A DNA stretch of 6,896 nucleotides from an uncultured Alistipes sp. GTDB lineage: Bacteria; Bacteroidota; Bacteroidia; Bacteroidales; Rikenellaceae. Positions 1 to 6,861 of the stretch are shown here, piece after piece (within the stretch, counting starts at the first letter, position 1; each line of letters begins with the position of its first letter). Under the pieces are notes generated by a model. It worked only from the letters and a program-made list of their open reading frames with translations. It searched no databases and was not told the origin of the DNA. Location: contig UROX01000138.1 in assembly GCA_900549685.1 (NCBI GenBank), forward strand, positions 1-6,896, read 5' to 3'. Position numbers and translations under genes: made by a program.

Positions 1-48
1 GACTGAATCGATAACTTGAAACCAAATTATTAACCTAAAAGTCTGATT

Positions 49-1977
49 ATGAAAAAATTCTTTTTACTGAGTCTGCTGGCAGTGCTGTCTGTCGGACTTT
101 GGTCGTGCGAAAAGGACGATGACGGCTCCGTCTATCCTTTCCGTCTGGTCAATGGAGACATGTCCGATGCGACGTCTTGGACTTGCTTCTCGGCACAAAC
201 GACCAAAGACTTCATTCTGGAAACGCCCGGCGACTGGACCGTCGAATTCTCGTACGGAGAGAGCGGCGGACAGGGCTGGCTGACCTCGAACTATGTCGAA
301 GGAAAGGCTGGCCATTATGTACTGACGCTCACTGCGAGCAAGAACCAGCACATGACCGAACGTACTGCCGAGGTGAAAGTGATCTGCGGAGGACAGGTCA
401 AAACCATCGCCGTGACGCAGAACAACCTCGAAGGTATCATGATCGAACAGTCCCGCTACACCGTGGCGCACGGCGACACGATACTGTCCATCACCGTTTC
501 GGCCAACACGAACTTCGAGTATTCGATCGCCGCATCGGCCCGGAACTGGATCACTCCGGTGGAAGCCGATGAAACGACGAAAGCCTCGACCGATACGGAA
601 GTGCGTTTCGCTATCGCCCGCAATACGCTGCCCGTTCCCCGTTCGGGAATCATCACCTTCACGCCCAATCCCGGCGAAGGTTCCGTCGAGGTGACTGTCC
701 GTCAGGATGCTTTCCCCGTAGAACCCATCGAAGAACAGTATGCCATGTTCGAAGGCGAAGTGCTCGGCAACGTATCGTACATGAAGAACGCCGACAACTC
801 CATCGACGCATGGTTCGTCAAACCGACGCCCAAGAAAATACAGAACGAAAAGCACATGTACAACGGCACGGGCTGGTGGTATGCCATTCTCGACAATTCG
901 AGCGACAGACATTTCGGAAGCGAACAGTATGATTTCAGCGAAGGCCCTATCGGTATGCATTTCGAAGCGACCATCGCTTTCACGGAACTCTGCTATCGCG
1001 GTTTCGGTCCTAAGTGCCAGGCAGTTCTCTATCCTTGGGATACCGATTATGCAACATCGATTACCAAGACCCCGATTCTTGAGACCGAATTGACTTCCAA
1101 CGGCGGCTGGTTTTATGCTACGGATGGCAACACTGTACTGCCTGCAGGCGAATACTTGTTCGTCGTGACCGGAGATGCCGGGGCGGGTGTATGGTATACC
1201 GTCGAAGAGAAAGCCGTTTTGGCCGAAGGTTTCGTGAACGGTCAGCCTTCCAACAAGTTCATCTCGCTGTCTTACAACGGTAAATACGAGAACCCCAATG
1301 TCGGTTTCGACGATTTCGTAGCGATCGACTACACCAATATCGTTCGGTCGCGTTCGACCGACGGCGGTAAGACCTGGAGCGCTCCCAAAGCGATCTTCTC
1401 GCTGAACAAAGCCAAGCTGGATTCCGAAGAGGATATCAAGCGACTGACGAACATTTCCGTCGGCTATGCGAACGGTAAATATTACGCAGTTTTGTCGGGC
1501 GCCAAGACCGGTCTTGTCTTCGCATCCGGTACGTCCGACGACGACTGGACGTTTGCAGAAGGCGAGGAAATTTTCGGTACCCAGCCCTGTTCGTATATCG
1601 TCAGAGGCGGTACGCACTATCTCTACTATATCAAAGACGGTGACGTATATGTAGCCACGAAAGGCGATGGCGGCAAGTTTACCGAAAAAGGTATCGTACT
1701 GGAAGCTCCCGAAGGCATATCGAACGTTTCGGTTGCCTACAATACGGCCAAATCGCGTTTCGAAATGATCTATGCTCAGAACGGTGTCGTATACAAACTC
1801 TTCTCCGCTACGGGTACCGAAGAATTCGGCGATATCGACGGTCTGATCCCCGGTGGTCTGAAAGACGGCATCACGTATGTCGATTATTTCGCCGGTATGG
1901 ACGGTTCGATTGCCGATGCCGATCTGTGGATCGGTTATGTGACTCCCCAAGGCGCATGGGTGCTGCCTGTGAAGTAA
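49..1977 (+). CDS. BACON-domain surface lipoprotein with Asp-box repeat region (probable PUL glycan-binding protein)
   Basis: 642 aa. The N-terminus is a lipoprotein signal peptide (MKKFF, hydrophobic core, lipobox LWSC with Cys20). The mature end, C-E-K-D-D-D, resembles the acidic export signal of Bacteroidetes lipoproteins, so display on the outer cell surface is likely. Residues about 40-126 form one BACON-like domain, ending in the typical 'TIAVTQNN' strand. Residues about 129-221 form a second, with an 'NWI' motif and an 'EVTVRQD' end. Residues about 228-390 look like a beta-sandwich of unknown family. Residues about 400-642 look like a small beta-propeller: one good Asp-box (S436-T-D-G-G-K-T-W443) and degenerate copies near 492-500, 536-543 and 583-592. 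No catalytic residues could be assigned, so a glycan-binding role is favoured over a sialidase- or lyase-like enzyme. The start at 49 is set by the signal peptide. The 48 bases upstream show no clear promoter, so the gene is probably co-transcribed with upstream (SusC/SusD-like?) genes outside the window. Confidence 0.85.
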   Translation: MKKFFLLSLLAVLSVGLWSCEKDDDGSVYPFRLVNGDMSDATSWTCFSAQTTKDFILETPGDWTVEFSYGESGGQGWLTSNYVEGKAGHYVLTLTASKNQHMTERTAEVKVICGGQVKTIAVTQNNLEGIMIEQSRYTVAHGDTILSITVSANTNFEYSIAASARNWITPVEADETTKASTDTEVRFAIARNTLPVPRSGIITFTPNPGEGSVEVTVRQDAFPVEPIEEQYAMFEGEVLGNVSYMKNADNSIDAWFVKPTPKKIQNEKHMYNGTGWWYAILDNSSDRHFGSEQYDFSEGPIGMHFEATIAFTELCYRGFGPKCQAVLYPWDTDYATSITKTPILETELTSNGGWFYATDGNTVLPAGEYLFVVTGDAGAGVWYTVEEKAVLAEGFVNGQPSNKFISLSYNGKYENPNVGFDDFVAIDYTNIVRSRSTDGGKTWSAPKAIFSLNKAKLDSEEDIKRLTNISVGYANGKYYAVLSGAKTGLVFASGTSDDDWTFAEGEEIFGTQPCSYIVRGGTHYLYYIKDGDVYVATKGDGGKFTEKGIVLEAPEGISNVSVAYNTAKSRFEMIYAQNGVVYKLFSATGTEEFGDIDGLIPGGLKDGITYVDYFAGMDGSIADADLWIGYVTPQGAWVLPVK

Positions 1978-2004
1978 AGGTCGGTAACCATTTCGATATG
2001 TAAA

Positions 2005-2040
2005 GACCGGGCCGGATGTATTTCCGGCCCGGTTCTTTTT
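2005..2040 (+). terminator. Rho-independent terminator after the BACON lipoprotein gene
   Basis: An 11-bp perfect GC-rich stem (ACCGGGCCGGA at 2006-2016, TCCGGCCCGGT at 2023-2033) with a 6-nt loop, extendable by a G-U pair at 2005/2034. TTCTTTTT follows directly. It lies 27 bases after the stop codon at 1977 and separates the upstream transcript from the LacI-kdu operon. Confidence 0.9.
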
Positions 2041-2478
2041 ACCGGTGCGGGAACTGTGCTCCGGACAGCCCGTCCACAACGGTTTGCCGGACGTATCGTC
2101 GGAGAGGAGACTTACGGATATGTGTTCGGCAACCGTTCCGTCTGCGGCTTCGGGTGGAGTGCGGAGCCTGCTCCCGTCCGGGCATCGTGTGTCGATGGAG
2201 TAGATCGGCGAGATTGTACGGAGGAGTGTCGAAACGAAGAATCGCCCGGACATTCGTTGTTGCAGAAAGGCCGTGCAGAGAGGAAGGCGCAGGTATTTTA
2301 TTGTCGCTGAACGGGAGATGATTATATGTTTTGATGCACCGGAGGCAGGCCGCGTTCCCAGGTCGGCCGTCAGCCTCGACGGGACTTCAAGGTGCAGAAC
2401 GGAAAGCGAGGAGTTGCACGAAGGTCCGCGGAATATATAATCGCAAGAGAAAATGCGGGCCTTTTGGAATGCTTTTAT
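2041..2478. other. Intergenic stretch without a recognisable gene
   Basis: About 440 bases between the terminator and the operon promoter. Open frames exist on both strands, but their translations are rich in Arg, Cys and Ser with no domain-like patterning, and none has a convincing start. The open minus-strand frame that covers this stretch continues through the whole upstream gene, which marks it as a GC-bias shadow. The last 60-70 bases become A/T-rich towards the promoter. The only structure noted is a 10-bp direct repeat of the operator half-site at 2413-2422. A small RNA or a decayed gene cannot be excluded. Confidence 0.5.
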
Positions 2479-2486
2479 TATATTTG
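2479..2486 (+). promoter_or_regulatory. Promoter -7 element (TATATTTG) of the LacI-kdu operon
   Basis: TATATTTG fits the Bacteroidetes -7 consensus TAnnTTTG exactly and lies 40 bases before the regulator's start codon, in a locally A/T-rich patch. It predicts a transcript start at roughly 2490-2494 and a leader of about 35 bases. The -33 element is weak: the nearest TTTG (2463-2466) is only 12 bases upstream, closer than the usual spacing of about 20. That suggests an intrinsically modest promoter or one needing help. Confidence 0.65.
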
Positions 2487-2498
2487 CAATCGGTTGCA
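2485..2498. promoter_or_regulatory. Probable LacI-family operator (TGCAATCGGTTGCA)
   Basis: A 14-bp palindrome with a single mismatched pair and a central CG, the layout bound by LacI/PurR/CcpA-type repressors. The core GCAAnCGnTTGC is the same as in the E. coli PurR box. It overlaps the end of the -7 element and the predicted transcript start, where bound repressor would block initiation. The adjacent gene encodes a LacI-family protein that keeps the hinge Leu used to intercalate at a central CG and has a PurR-like recognition helix, so autoregulation of the whole operon is the natural inference. Confidence 0.7.
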
Positions 2499-2526
2499 CG
2501 AATTTTCATTCAGTCCGATAAGACCT

Positions 2527-3540
2527 ATGAAAACGAAAAAAACATCCATTTACGATATCGCCCGTGTGCTGGGGGTTTCGACTTCGACCGTCTCGCGGGC
2601 GTTGCAGGACAATCCGGCCATCAGCGCCGAGGTGCGCGAACGGGTGCGGAAAACGGCACGCGAGATGGGGTATCAGCCCAATATGTTCGCCGTCAATCTG
2701 CAACGGGGCAGTACGCGGACGATCGGCGTCGTCGTGCCGATGGTGAGCCGTAATTTTTTCTCGATGGCCATAGACGGCATCGAGCAGGTCGCCTCGGAGG
2801 CCGGATACGACGTGCTGATCTATCAGTCCAAGAACGATGCGGAGCGGGAAGCCCGCATCCTGAGCGATCTGCAACGCGGCAGGGCCGACGGCGTGATCGC
2901 TTCGGTGGCTTCCTGTGGCGGCGACTATGCCTGTTACCGGGCGCTGGAACACTACGGAATGCCGTTGGTGCTGTTCGACCGCCACGTCGAGGGTATTGCG
3001 GCCGGCACGGTGGTGCTCGACGACCGACGGGGTGCATACGAGACAGTAGAACACCTTATCGGACAGGGTTTCCGGCACATTTACCACTATGCCGGATCGC
3101 AGCAGACGAGCATCTGGCGAAACCGTCGGCAAGGGTATCTCGATGCCATGCGTGTGCACGGCATCGAGGTCCGTCCGGAGTGGATCGTCGGAGGGCAGAC
3201 GACCGAAGAGGGCGGGGCCGAGGCGATGGAACGGCTGATCGCCGGGGGCGAGTTGCCCGAAGCGATCTTCTTCGCAGGCGACTTCGCGGCATTGGGTGCC
3301 TATAAGGTCCTGAAACGACACGGCCTGCGTGTGCCCGATGACATGGCGCTGGCCGGATTCGCCAACGAACCGTTCTGCGATCTGATCGCGCCGCGCTTCA
3401 CTTCGGTCGAACAGTCCGGATACGAGATGGGCGGTCGGGCCGCAAGAATGCTGCTCGACAGGCTCGGCGGTGCGCCCTACGAGGACATCGTGATTCCGCC
3501 CCGACTGATCGTGCGCGAATCGTCATTGAAGAAACAGTAA
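2527..3540 (+). CDS. LacI-family transcriptional regulator of the kdu operon
   Basis: 337 aa, a normal full length for the family. The N-terminal helix-turn-helix covers residues 7-26 (SIYDIARVLGVSTSTVSRAL), with recognition-helix residues T19, S20 and R24. The hinge helix is about 51-60, with Leu58 at the position that wedges into the operator centre. A periplasmic-binding-protein-like sensor and dimerisation domain follows from about 65 ('TIGVVVPMVSRNFF'), with ligand-pocket-type segments 'FDRHV' (150-154) and 'FFAGDFAALGAYK' (248-260), ending in 'IPPRLIVRESS'. The start at 2527 is chosen because homologous N-termini begin just before 'SIYDIA'. The frame extends upstream to 2392, but that extension covers the promoter and operator. 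It is first in an operon with kduI 19 bases downstream, so its effector is probably an intermediate of unsaturated-uronate breakdown (inference). Confidence 0.93.
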   Translation: MKTKKTSIYDIARVLGVSTSTVSRALQDNPAISAEVRERVRKTAREMGYQPNMFAVNLQRGSTRTIGVVVPMVSRNFFSMAIDGIEQVASEAGYDVLIYQSKNDAEREARILSDLQRGRADGVIASVASCGGDYACYRALEHYGMPLVLFDRHVEGIAAGTVVLDDRRGAYETVEHLIGQGFRHIYHYAGSQQTSIWRNRRQGYLDAMRVHGIEVRPEWIVGGQTTEEGGAEAMERLIAGGELPEAIFFAGDFAALGAYKVLKRHGLRVPDDMALAGFANEPFCDLIAPRFTSVEQSGYEMGGRAARMLLDRLGGAPYEDIVIPPRLIVRESSLKKQ

Positions 3541-3559
3541 CATTTTTAAGCGATAAGAA

Positions 3560-4396
3560 ATGCAATACGAAGAACGTTATGCCGCGCACCCCGACGATGT
3601 GAAGGGGTACGACACCGAAAGACTCCGCAAGGAGCATCTGATCGAAAATCTGTTCGTTCCGGACGATATACGTCTGGTGTACTCCGGTTACGACCGGCTG
3701 ATCGTGGGAGGCGCCATGCCGCAGACCCGGCCACTGGAACTGACTCCCATCGATCCGCTCAAGGCGCCTTTCTTCCTGCACCGCCGCGAACTGGGCGTCA
3801 TCAATGTCGGCGGCCGGGGCAGCGTCCGTGTCGGAGACGAGACCTTTGTGCTCGACTATAAAGAGGCGCTCTATGTCGGAAAAGGCGACCGGACGGTGAT
3901 CTTTACCTCCGACGATCCTGCCGCTCCGGCGCTGTTCTACCTCAATTCTGCTCCGGCCCATACGACCTATCCCGACCGCAAGGTGACCAAGGCGGACGCC
4001 GTGGTGGCCCGTCTGGGATCGCTGGAAAATTCCAACGAACGCACGATCAACAAACTGATCGTATCGCAGGTGCTGCCGACCTGTCAGCTGCAGATGGGGA
4101 TGACCGAACTGCATACCGGAAGCGTATGGAACACGATGCCCGCCCACACGCACAACCGCCGGATGGAGGCCTACTTCTATTTTGAGGTGCCCGAAGGCGA
4201 CGCGGTCTGTCACTTCATGGGGCAGCCCGACCAGACGCGGCACATCTGGATGAAGAATCACCAGGCCGTCATTTCGCCCGCGTGGTCGATCCATTCGGCC
4301 TGTGCGACGCATAACTATACGTTTATCTGGGGGATGGCCGGAGAGAATCTCGACTACGGAGACATGGACACCTGCGCCACGACCGACTTAAAATAG
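3560..4396 (+). CDS. kduI: 5-dehydro-4-deoxy-D-glucuronate isomerase
   Basis: 278 aa, the same length as the E. coli enzyme. It converts 4-deoxy-L-threo-5-hexosulose uronate, formed from the unsaturated uronic acids released by polysaccharide lyases, into 3-deoxy-D-glycero-2,5-hexodiulosonate in the cytoplasm. The four zinc ligands of the family are in place, at the same numbers as in E. coli KduI: His196 and His198 (PAHTHNRR), Glu203 (MEAYFYF) and His245 (WSIH). Other conserved cupin segments are 'GRGSVRVG' (85-92) and 'YVGKGDR' (105-111). There is no signal peptide. It lies 19 bases after the regulator and 8 bases before the SDR gene. The start has only an A-rich region (AAGCGATAAGAA) and no strong ribosome site, as usual in Bacteroidetes. 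Confidence 0.97.
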   Translation: MQYEERYAAHPDDVKGYDTERLRKEHLIENLFVPDDIRLVYSGYDRLIVGGAMPQTRPLELTPIDPLKAPFFLHRRELGVINVGGRGSVRVGDETFVLDYKEALYVGKGDRTVIFTSDDPAAPALFYLNSAPAHTTYPDRKVTKADAVVARLGSLENSNERTINKLIVSQVLPTCQLQMGMTELHTGSVWNTMPAHTHNRRMEAYFYFEVPEGDAVCHFMGQPDQTRHIWMKNHQAVISPAWSIHSACATHNYTFIWGMAGENLDYGDMDTCATTDLK

Positions 4397-4404
4397 GAAA
4401 AACG

Positions 4405-5199
4405 ATGAGTGTACTCGATCTTTTCTCGCTCGAGGGCGAGGTGGCCCTGGTGACGGGCGGAACGCACGGTCTCGGAATGGCCGTGGCTACGGCGCTGGCC
4501 GAGGCCGGAGCGACATTGGTTATCAACGGCCATTCGGCTGCCCGCCTCGAAAAGGCATTGCAGACTTATAAAGACAAAGGAATAGACGCCAGAGGCTATC
4601 TGTTCGACGTGACTGACGAGGCGCAGGTCATCGAGACAGTCGCTCGCATCGAGCAGGAAGTGGGACCGATCGGCATTCTGGTCAATAATGCGGGCATCAT
4701 CAAACGCATTCCCGCGCTGGAAATGACGCTCGGCGAGTGGAACGACGTGATTACGACGGATCTGACGGCGCCTTTCCTGATGTCGCGGACCGTCGCCGCC
4801 GGCATGATCCGTCGCGGACGCGGCAAGATCATCAACATGTGCTCGATGATGAGCGAAGTGGGGCGCAACAGCGTGACAGCCTATGCGGCGGCCAAAGGCG
4901 GCCTGAAGATGCTGACGAAGAACCTCGCCACCGAATGGGCCTCGCACAACATTCAGGTGAACGGTATCGGTCCGGGGTATTTCGCCACCGAACAGACGGC
5001 CCCCATCCGTGTGAACGGCCATCCGTTCAACGATTTCATCGTCGGCCGAACGCCTGCCATGCGTTGGGGCGATCCGGAGGATCTGGGCGGAACGGCCGTT
5101 TTCCTGGCGTCCCGTGCTTCCGATTTCGTGAACGGTCATATTCTGTATGTGGACGGCGGCATTCTGGCCTCGCTGGGCCGGGCCTCCAATGAATACTAA
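4405..5199 (+). CDS. kduD: SDR oxidoreductase, KduD / gluconate 5-dehydrogenase-like (2-dehydro-3-deoxy-D-gluconate 5-dehydrogenase role)
   Basis: 264 aa classical short-chain dehydrogenase. The nucleotide-binding motif is TGGTHGLG (17-24), followed by NNAG (94-97) and the catalytic set Ser147, Tyr160 and Lys164 (YAAAK). The C-terminal segment 'FVNGHILYVDGG' closes the fold. Beside kduI its expected reaction is NAD(P)H-dependent reduction of the isomerised diketo acid to 2-keto-3-deoxygluconate. Recalled sequences put it closer to the gluconate 5-dehydrogenase branch (shared stretches 'CSMMSE', 'AAAKGGLKMLTKN', 'NGIGPGY') than to the 253-aa E. coli KduD. That branch also acts as the KduD equivalent in streptococcal glycosaminoglycan operons, so the symbol rests on context as well as sequence. 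Asp119 sits where many SDRs carry the fourth catalytic residue, Asn. It is soluble and cytoplasmic, and begins 8 bases after kduI. Confidence 0.9.
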   Translation: MSVLDLFSLEGEVALVTGGTHGLGMAVATALAEAGATLVINGHSAARLEKALQTYKDKGIDARGYLFDVTDEAQVIETVARIEQEVGPIGILVNNAGIIKRIPALEMTLGEWNDVITTDLTAPFLMSRTVAAGMIRRGRGKIINMCSMMSEVGRNSVTAYAAAKGGLKMLTKNLATEWASHNIQVNGIGPGYFATEQTAPIRVNGHPFNDFIVGRTPAMRWGDPEDLGGTAVFLASRASDFVNGHILYVDGGILASLGRASNEY

Positions 5200-5203
5200 T
5201 CGT

Positions 5204-6301
5204 ATGAAAACCATGAAAAAGAACTTTTTTGTCTGGGCGGCCTGCGTCGCGGGGCTGGCCTCGTGCTGCGACCGGGGCACGGTCGTCTCCGTCGTCAATC
5301 CGACGGAACAGTTCCGTGAAAACGAAATCGTGGCCGTTCCCTGGGACGAGATCGGACCGGAGTTTTCCGGAACCGGCGTGCTCGTCCTCTCCGCTGCGGG
5401 CGACACGTTGCCTTCGCAGGTGATTTTCAACGGCGGCGACGAGCCGCAGGAACTCATATTCCCGGCTACGGTCGCTGCCGGCGGTTCGGCCCGATATCGG
5501 CTCGTGCCCGGTGCGGCACCCGAATTCACGACCTGCGCTTACGGCCGTTACGTACCCGAACGTCTGGACGACTTCGCCTGGGAGAACGACCGGATCGGTT
5601 TCCGCATGTACGGACCGGCGCTCGAGGCGACGGGAGAGATCAGCAACGGCATCGACATCTGGCTCAAACGTACCGAAGAGATGGTCATAGACCAGTGGTA
5701 TCGAGACGGAGACTACCACACGGACCACGGCAAGGGACTCGACGGCTACAAAGTGGGACGCACGCTGGGCGCAGGAGCGATGGCTCCTTATGCCGACGAT
5801 ACGCTTTGTCTGGGCAATAACTACGTGGCCTATCGTGTGCTGGACCGCGGACCGCTGCGCATCGCTTTCGAACTTACCTATGCCCCGTACGAGGCGGGCG
5901 GACAGACCGTCTCCGAAACGCGTGTCATATCGCTCGACGCGGGCGATCCGTTCAACCGGATTACCGAACGGTACGATACGTCGCTCGACGCTGTGGCCGG
6001 TATCGTGCTGCACGGCGATGGCGAGGTGATGCAGGAGGCCGGTGTGACGGCTTATTGGGAACCGCAGAACGGCGATAACGGACATACGGCCGTAGCCGTT
6101 ATCGTGCCCGGAGGGACCGAAGGTTTCGTGAACTGCGGACATCTGCTGACTCCCGCCAAGGTCGAAGCCGGTGTGCCGTTCACCTATTACGCCGGCGCAG
6201 GCTGGAGCAAGGCGGGTTTCGCCGATGCCGCCGCCTGGTTCGATTTTGTCCGCGCCCGGGCCGAACGTGCCGCCCGGCCGTTGCAGGTGAGCGTCCGCTG
6301 A
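5204..6301 (+). CDS. DUF4861-family lipoprotein, function unknown
   Basis: 365 aa from the ATG at 5204. A lipoprotein signal (MKTMKKNFFVW, lipobox LASC with Cys21) precedes a mature end C-C-D-R-G that lacks the acidic export stretch of surface lipoproteins, so a periplasm-facing location is likely. Segments I recognise as DUF4861 hallmarks are 'LDDFAWENDRIGFRMYGPAL' (121-140), 'NGIDIWLKR' (148-156), 'YHTDHGKGLDGYKVG' (171-185) and 'YYAGAGWSKAGF' (328-339). The His/Asp-rich block (His172, Asp174, His175, Asp180) could form an active or metal site, but this is inference. Starts at 5189 and 5213 also leave a signal peptide. 5204 is preferred because it gives a 4-base gap after the SDR stop rather than an overlap. 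As last gene of a kdu operon it probably acts on an unsaturated uronate-containing sugar or an early breakdown product. No activity can be assigned from sequence alone. Confidence 0.85.
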   Translation: MKTMKKNFFVWAACVAGLASCCDRGTVVSVVNPTEQFRENEIVAVPWDEIGPEFSGTGVLVLSAAGDTLPSQVIFNGGDEPQELIFPATVAAGGSARYRLVPGAAPEFTTCAYGRYVPERLDDFAWENDRIGFRMYGPALEATGEISNGIDIWLKRTEEMVIDQWYRDGDYHTDHGKGLDGYKVGRTLGAGAMAPYADDTLCLGNNYVAYRVLDRGPLRIAFELTYAPYEAGGQTVSETRVISLDAGDPFNRITERYDTSLDAVAGIVLHGDGEVMQEAGVTAYWEPQNGDNGHTAVAVIVPGGTEGFVNCGHLLTPAKVEAGVPFTYYAGAGWSKAGFADAAAWFDFVRARAERAARPLQVSVR

Positions 6302-6329
6302 CGGTCCGTCTCCGGGTTGCAGATGATAT

Positions 6330-6370
6330 ACAGGAGTGTCCGATGAAAGTCGGACACTCCTGTCGTTTTT
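6330..6370 (+). terminator. Rho-independent terminator of the kdu operon
   Basis: A 14-bp perfect stem (ACAGGAGTGTCCGA at 6330-6343, TCGGACACTCCTGT at 6350-6363). The loop TGAAAG can fold as a GAAA tetraloop closed by a U-G pair. CGTTTTTCTTC follows. It begins 28 bases after the DUF4861 stop codon and ends the four-gene transcript, so later steps of the pathway (KDG kinase and aldolase) are not encoded in this operon. Confidence 0.93.
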
Positions 6371-6861
6371 CTTCTTTCGGAGGAGAAAAGGCCGGAGTGT
6401 CGGGGCAGGGAACGTGATGTTTCCGATTCGGCCGCTGATACTTGTCACTCGCCGCCTAAAATCGCTTGTCCGGATTCGTCCGCCCTTATTCGCAGCCATA
6501 GCAGGCCTCGTGTATTTTCTTTGTTTTTCGCCGGGGCTGAGACCGGAACACTTCGGAAACACGACCTTCGGCTGCGGTCGGATATGGCAAATGCGGTTGG
6601 TTTTTCCGGCGCATGGCGGATGTGGCCGCTCGAAAATATACCGTTGCGGAAATATGACAATCGCGGGCGGCTTTATACGGTTTTCGGAACGGTCGGGAAC
6701 AGACGGGCACGGAACGTGCTCTCTGCCGACCGGAACACTCCTTGCGCATCGGGACTGTTTTCGTGCCGGTCGGAATTCATTGCCGGGCGAACGGGCGAAA
6801 AACATTGAAAATATGTGTCTTTTTCCCGAATAGCCTTGTTTTTAATGAAAATTATTTTTAC
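6371..6861. other. Intergenic stretch without a recognisable gene
   Basis: About 490 bases with no convincing coding region. The longest plus-strand frame begins inside the terminator hairpin and its translation is low-complexity and Arg-rich. The minus-strand frames lack domain-like sequence. Present are a 12-bp direct repeat (GACCGGAACACT at 6541-6552 and 6728-6739) and a weak inverted repeat (CCGACCGG at 6726-6733, CCGGTCGG at 6766-6773), both of unknown meaning. The sequence turns strongly A/T-rich after about 6800, towards the promoter at the end. Confidence 0.5.

Noticed and set aside
1..48. Possible tail of an upstream gene ending at the TGA at 4-6
   Set aside because: Only one codon would be visible before the stop. 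There is no way to tell a real gene end from a chance stop in this frame.
1354..1377. Reading the upstream lipoprotein as a sialidase because of its Asp-box
   Set aside because: The Asp-box is a structural turn found in many propellers. The arginine triad and the Tyr/Glu/Asp catalytic set of sialidases could not be identified, and only one canonical box is present.
2016..2321. Small plus-strand open frames after the first terminator (2016-2321 and 2056-2310)
   Set aside because: One begins inside the terminator stem-loop. Both give Arg/Cys-rich translations with no start signal and no recognisable family.
64..2499. An 811-codon open frame on the minus strand
   Set aside because: It runs antisense to the whole BACON lipoprotein gene and on into the intergenic region. 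Its translation is rich in Arg, Gly, His and Phe without domain patterning. It is a shadow produced by codon bias in the real gene.
2392..2526. A 45-residue N-terminal extension of the LacI regulator
   Set aside because: It is in frame, but it would translate the promoter and operator, and LacI-family proteins start a few residues before the helix-turn-helix. The ATG at 2527 fits this.
5036..6805. A 589-codon open frame on the minus strand
   Set aside because: It is antisense to the end of the SDR gene and all of the DUF4861 gene, and reads through a strong terminator hairpin. Its sequence looks like a shadow frame.
6336..6833. A 165-codon plus-strand open frame after the operon
   Set aside because: Its start codon region lies inside the 6330-6370 terminator hairpin, and the translation is a low-complexity Arg/Gly/Phe mix. 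One hydrophobic patch is not enough to support a membrane protein.
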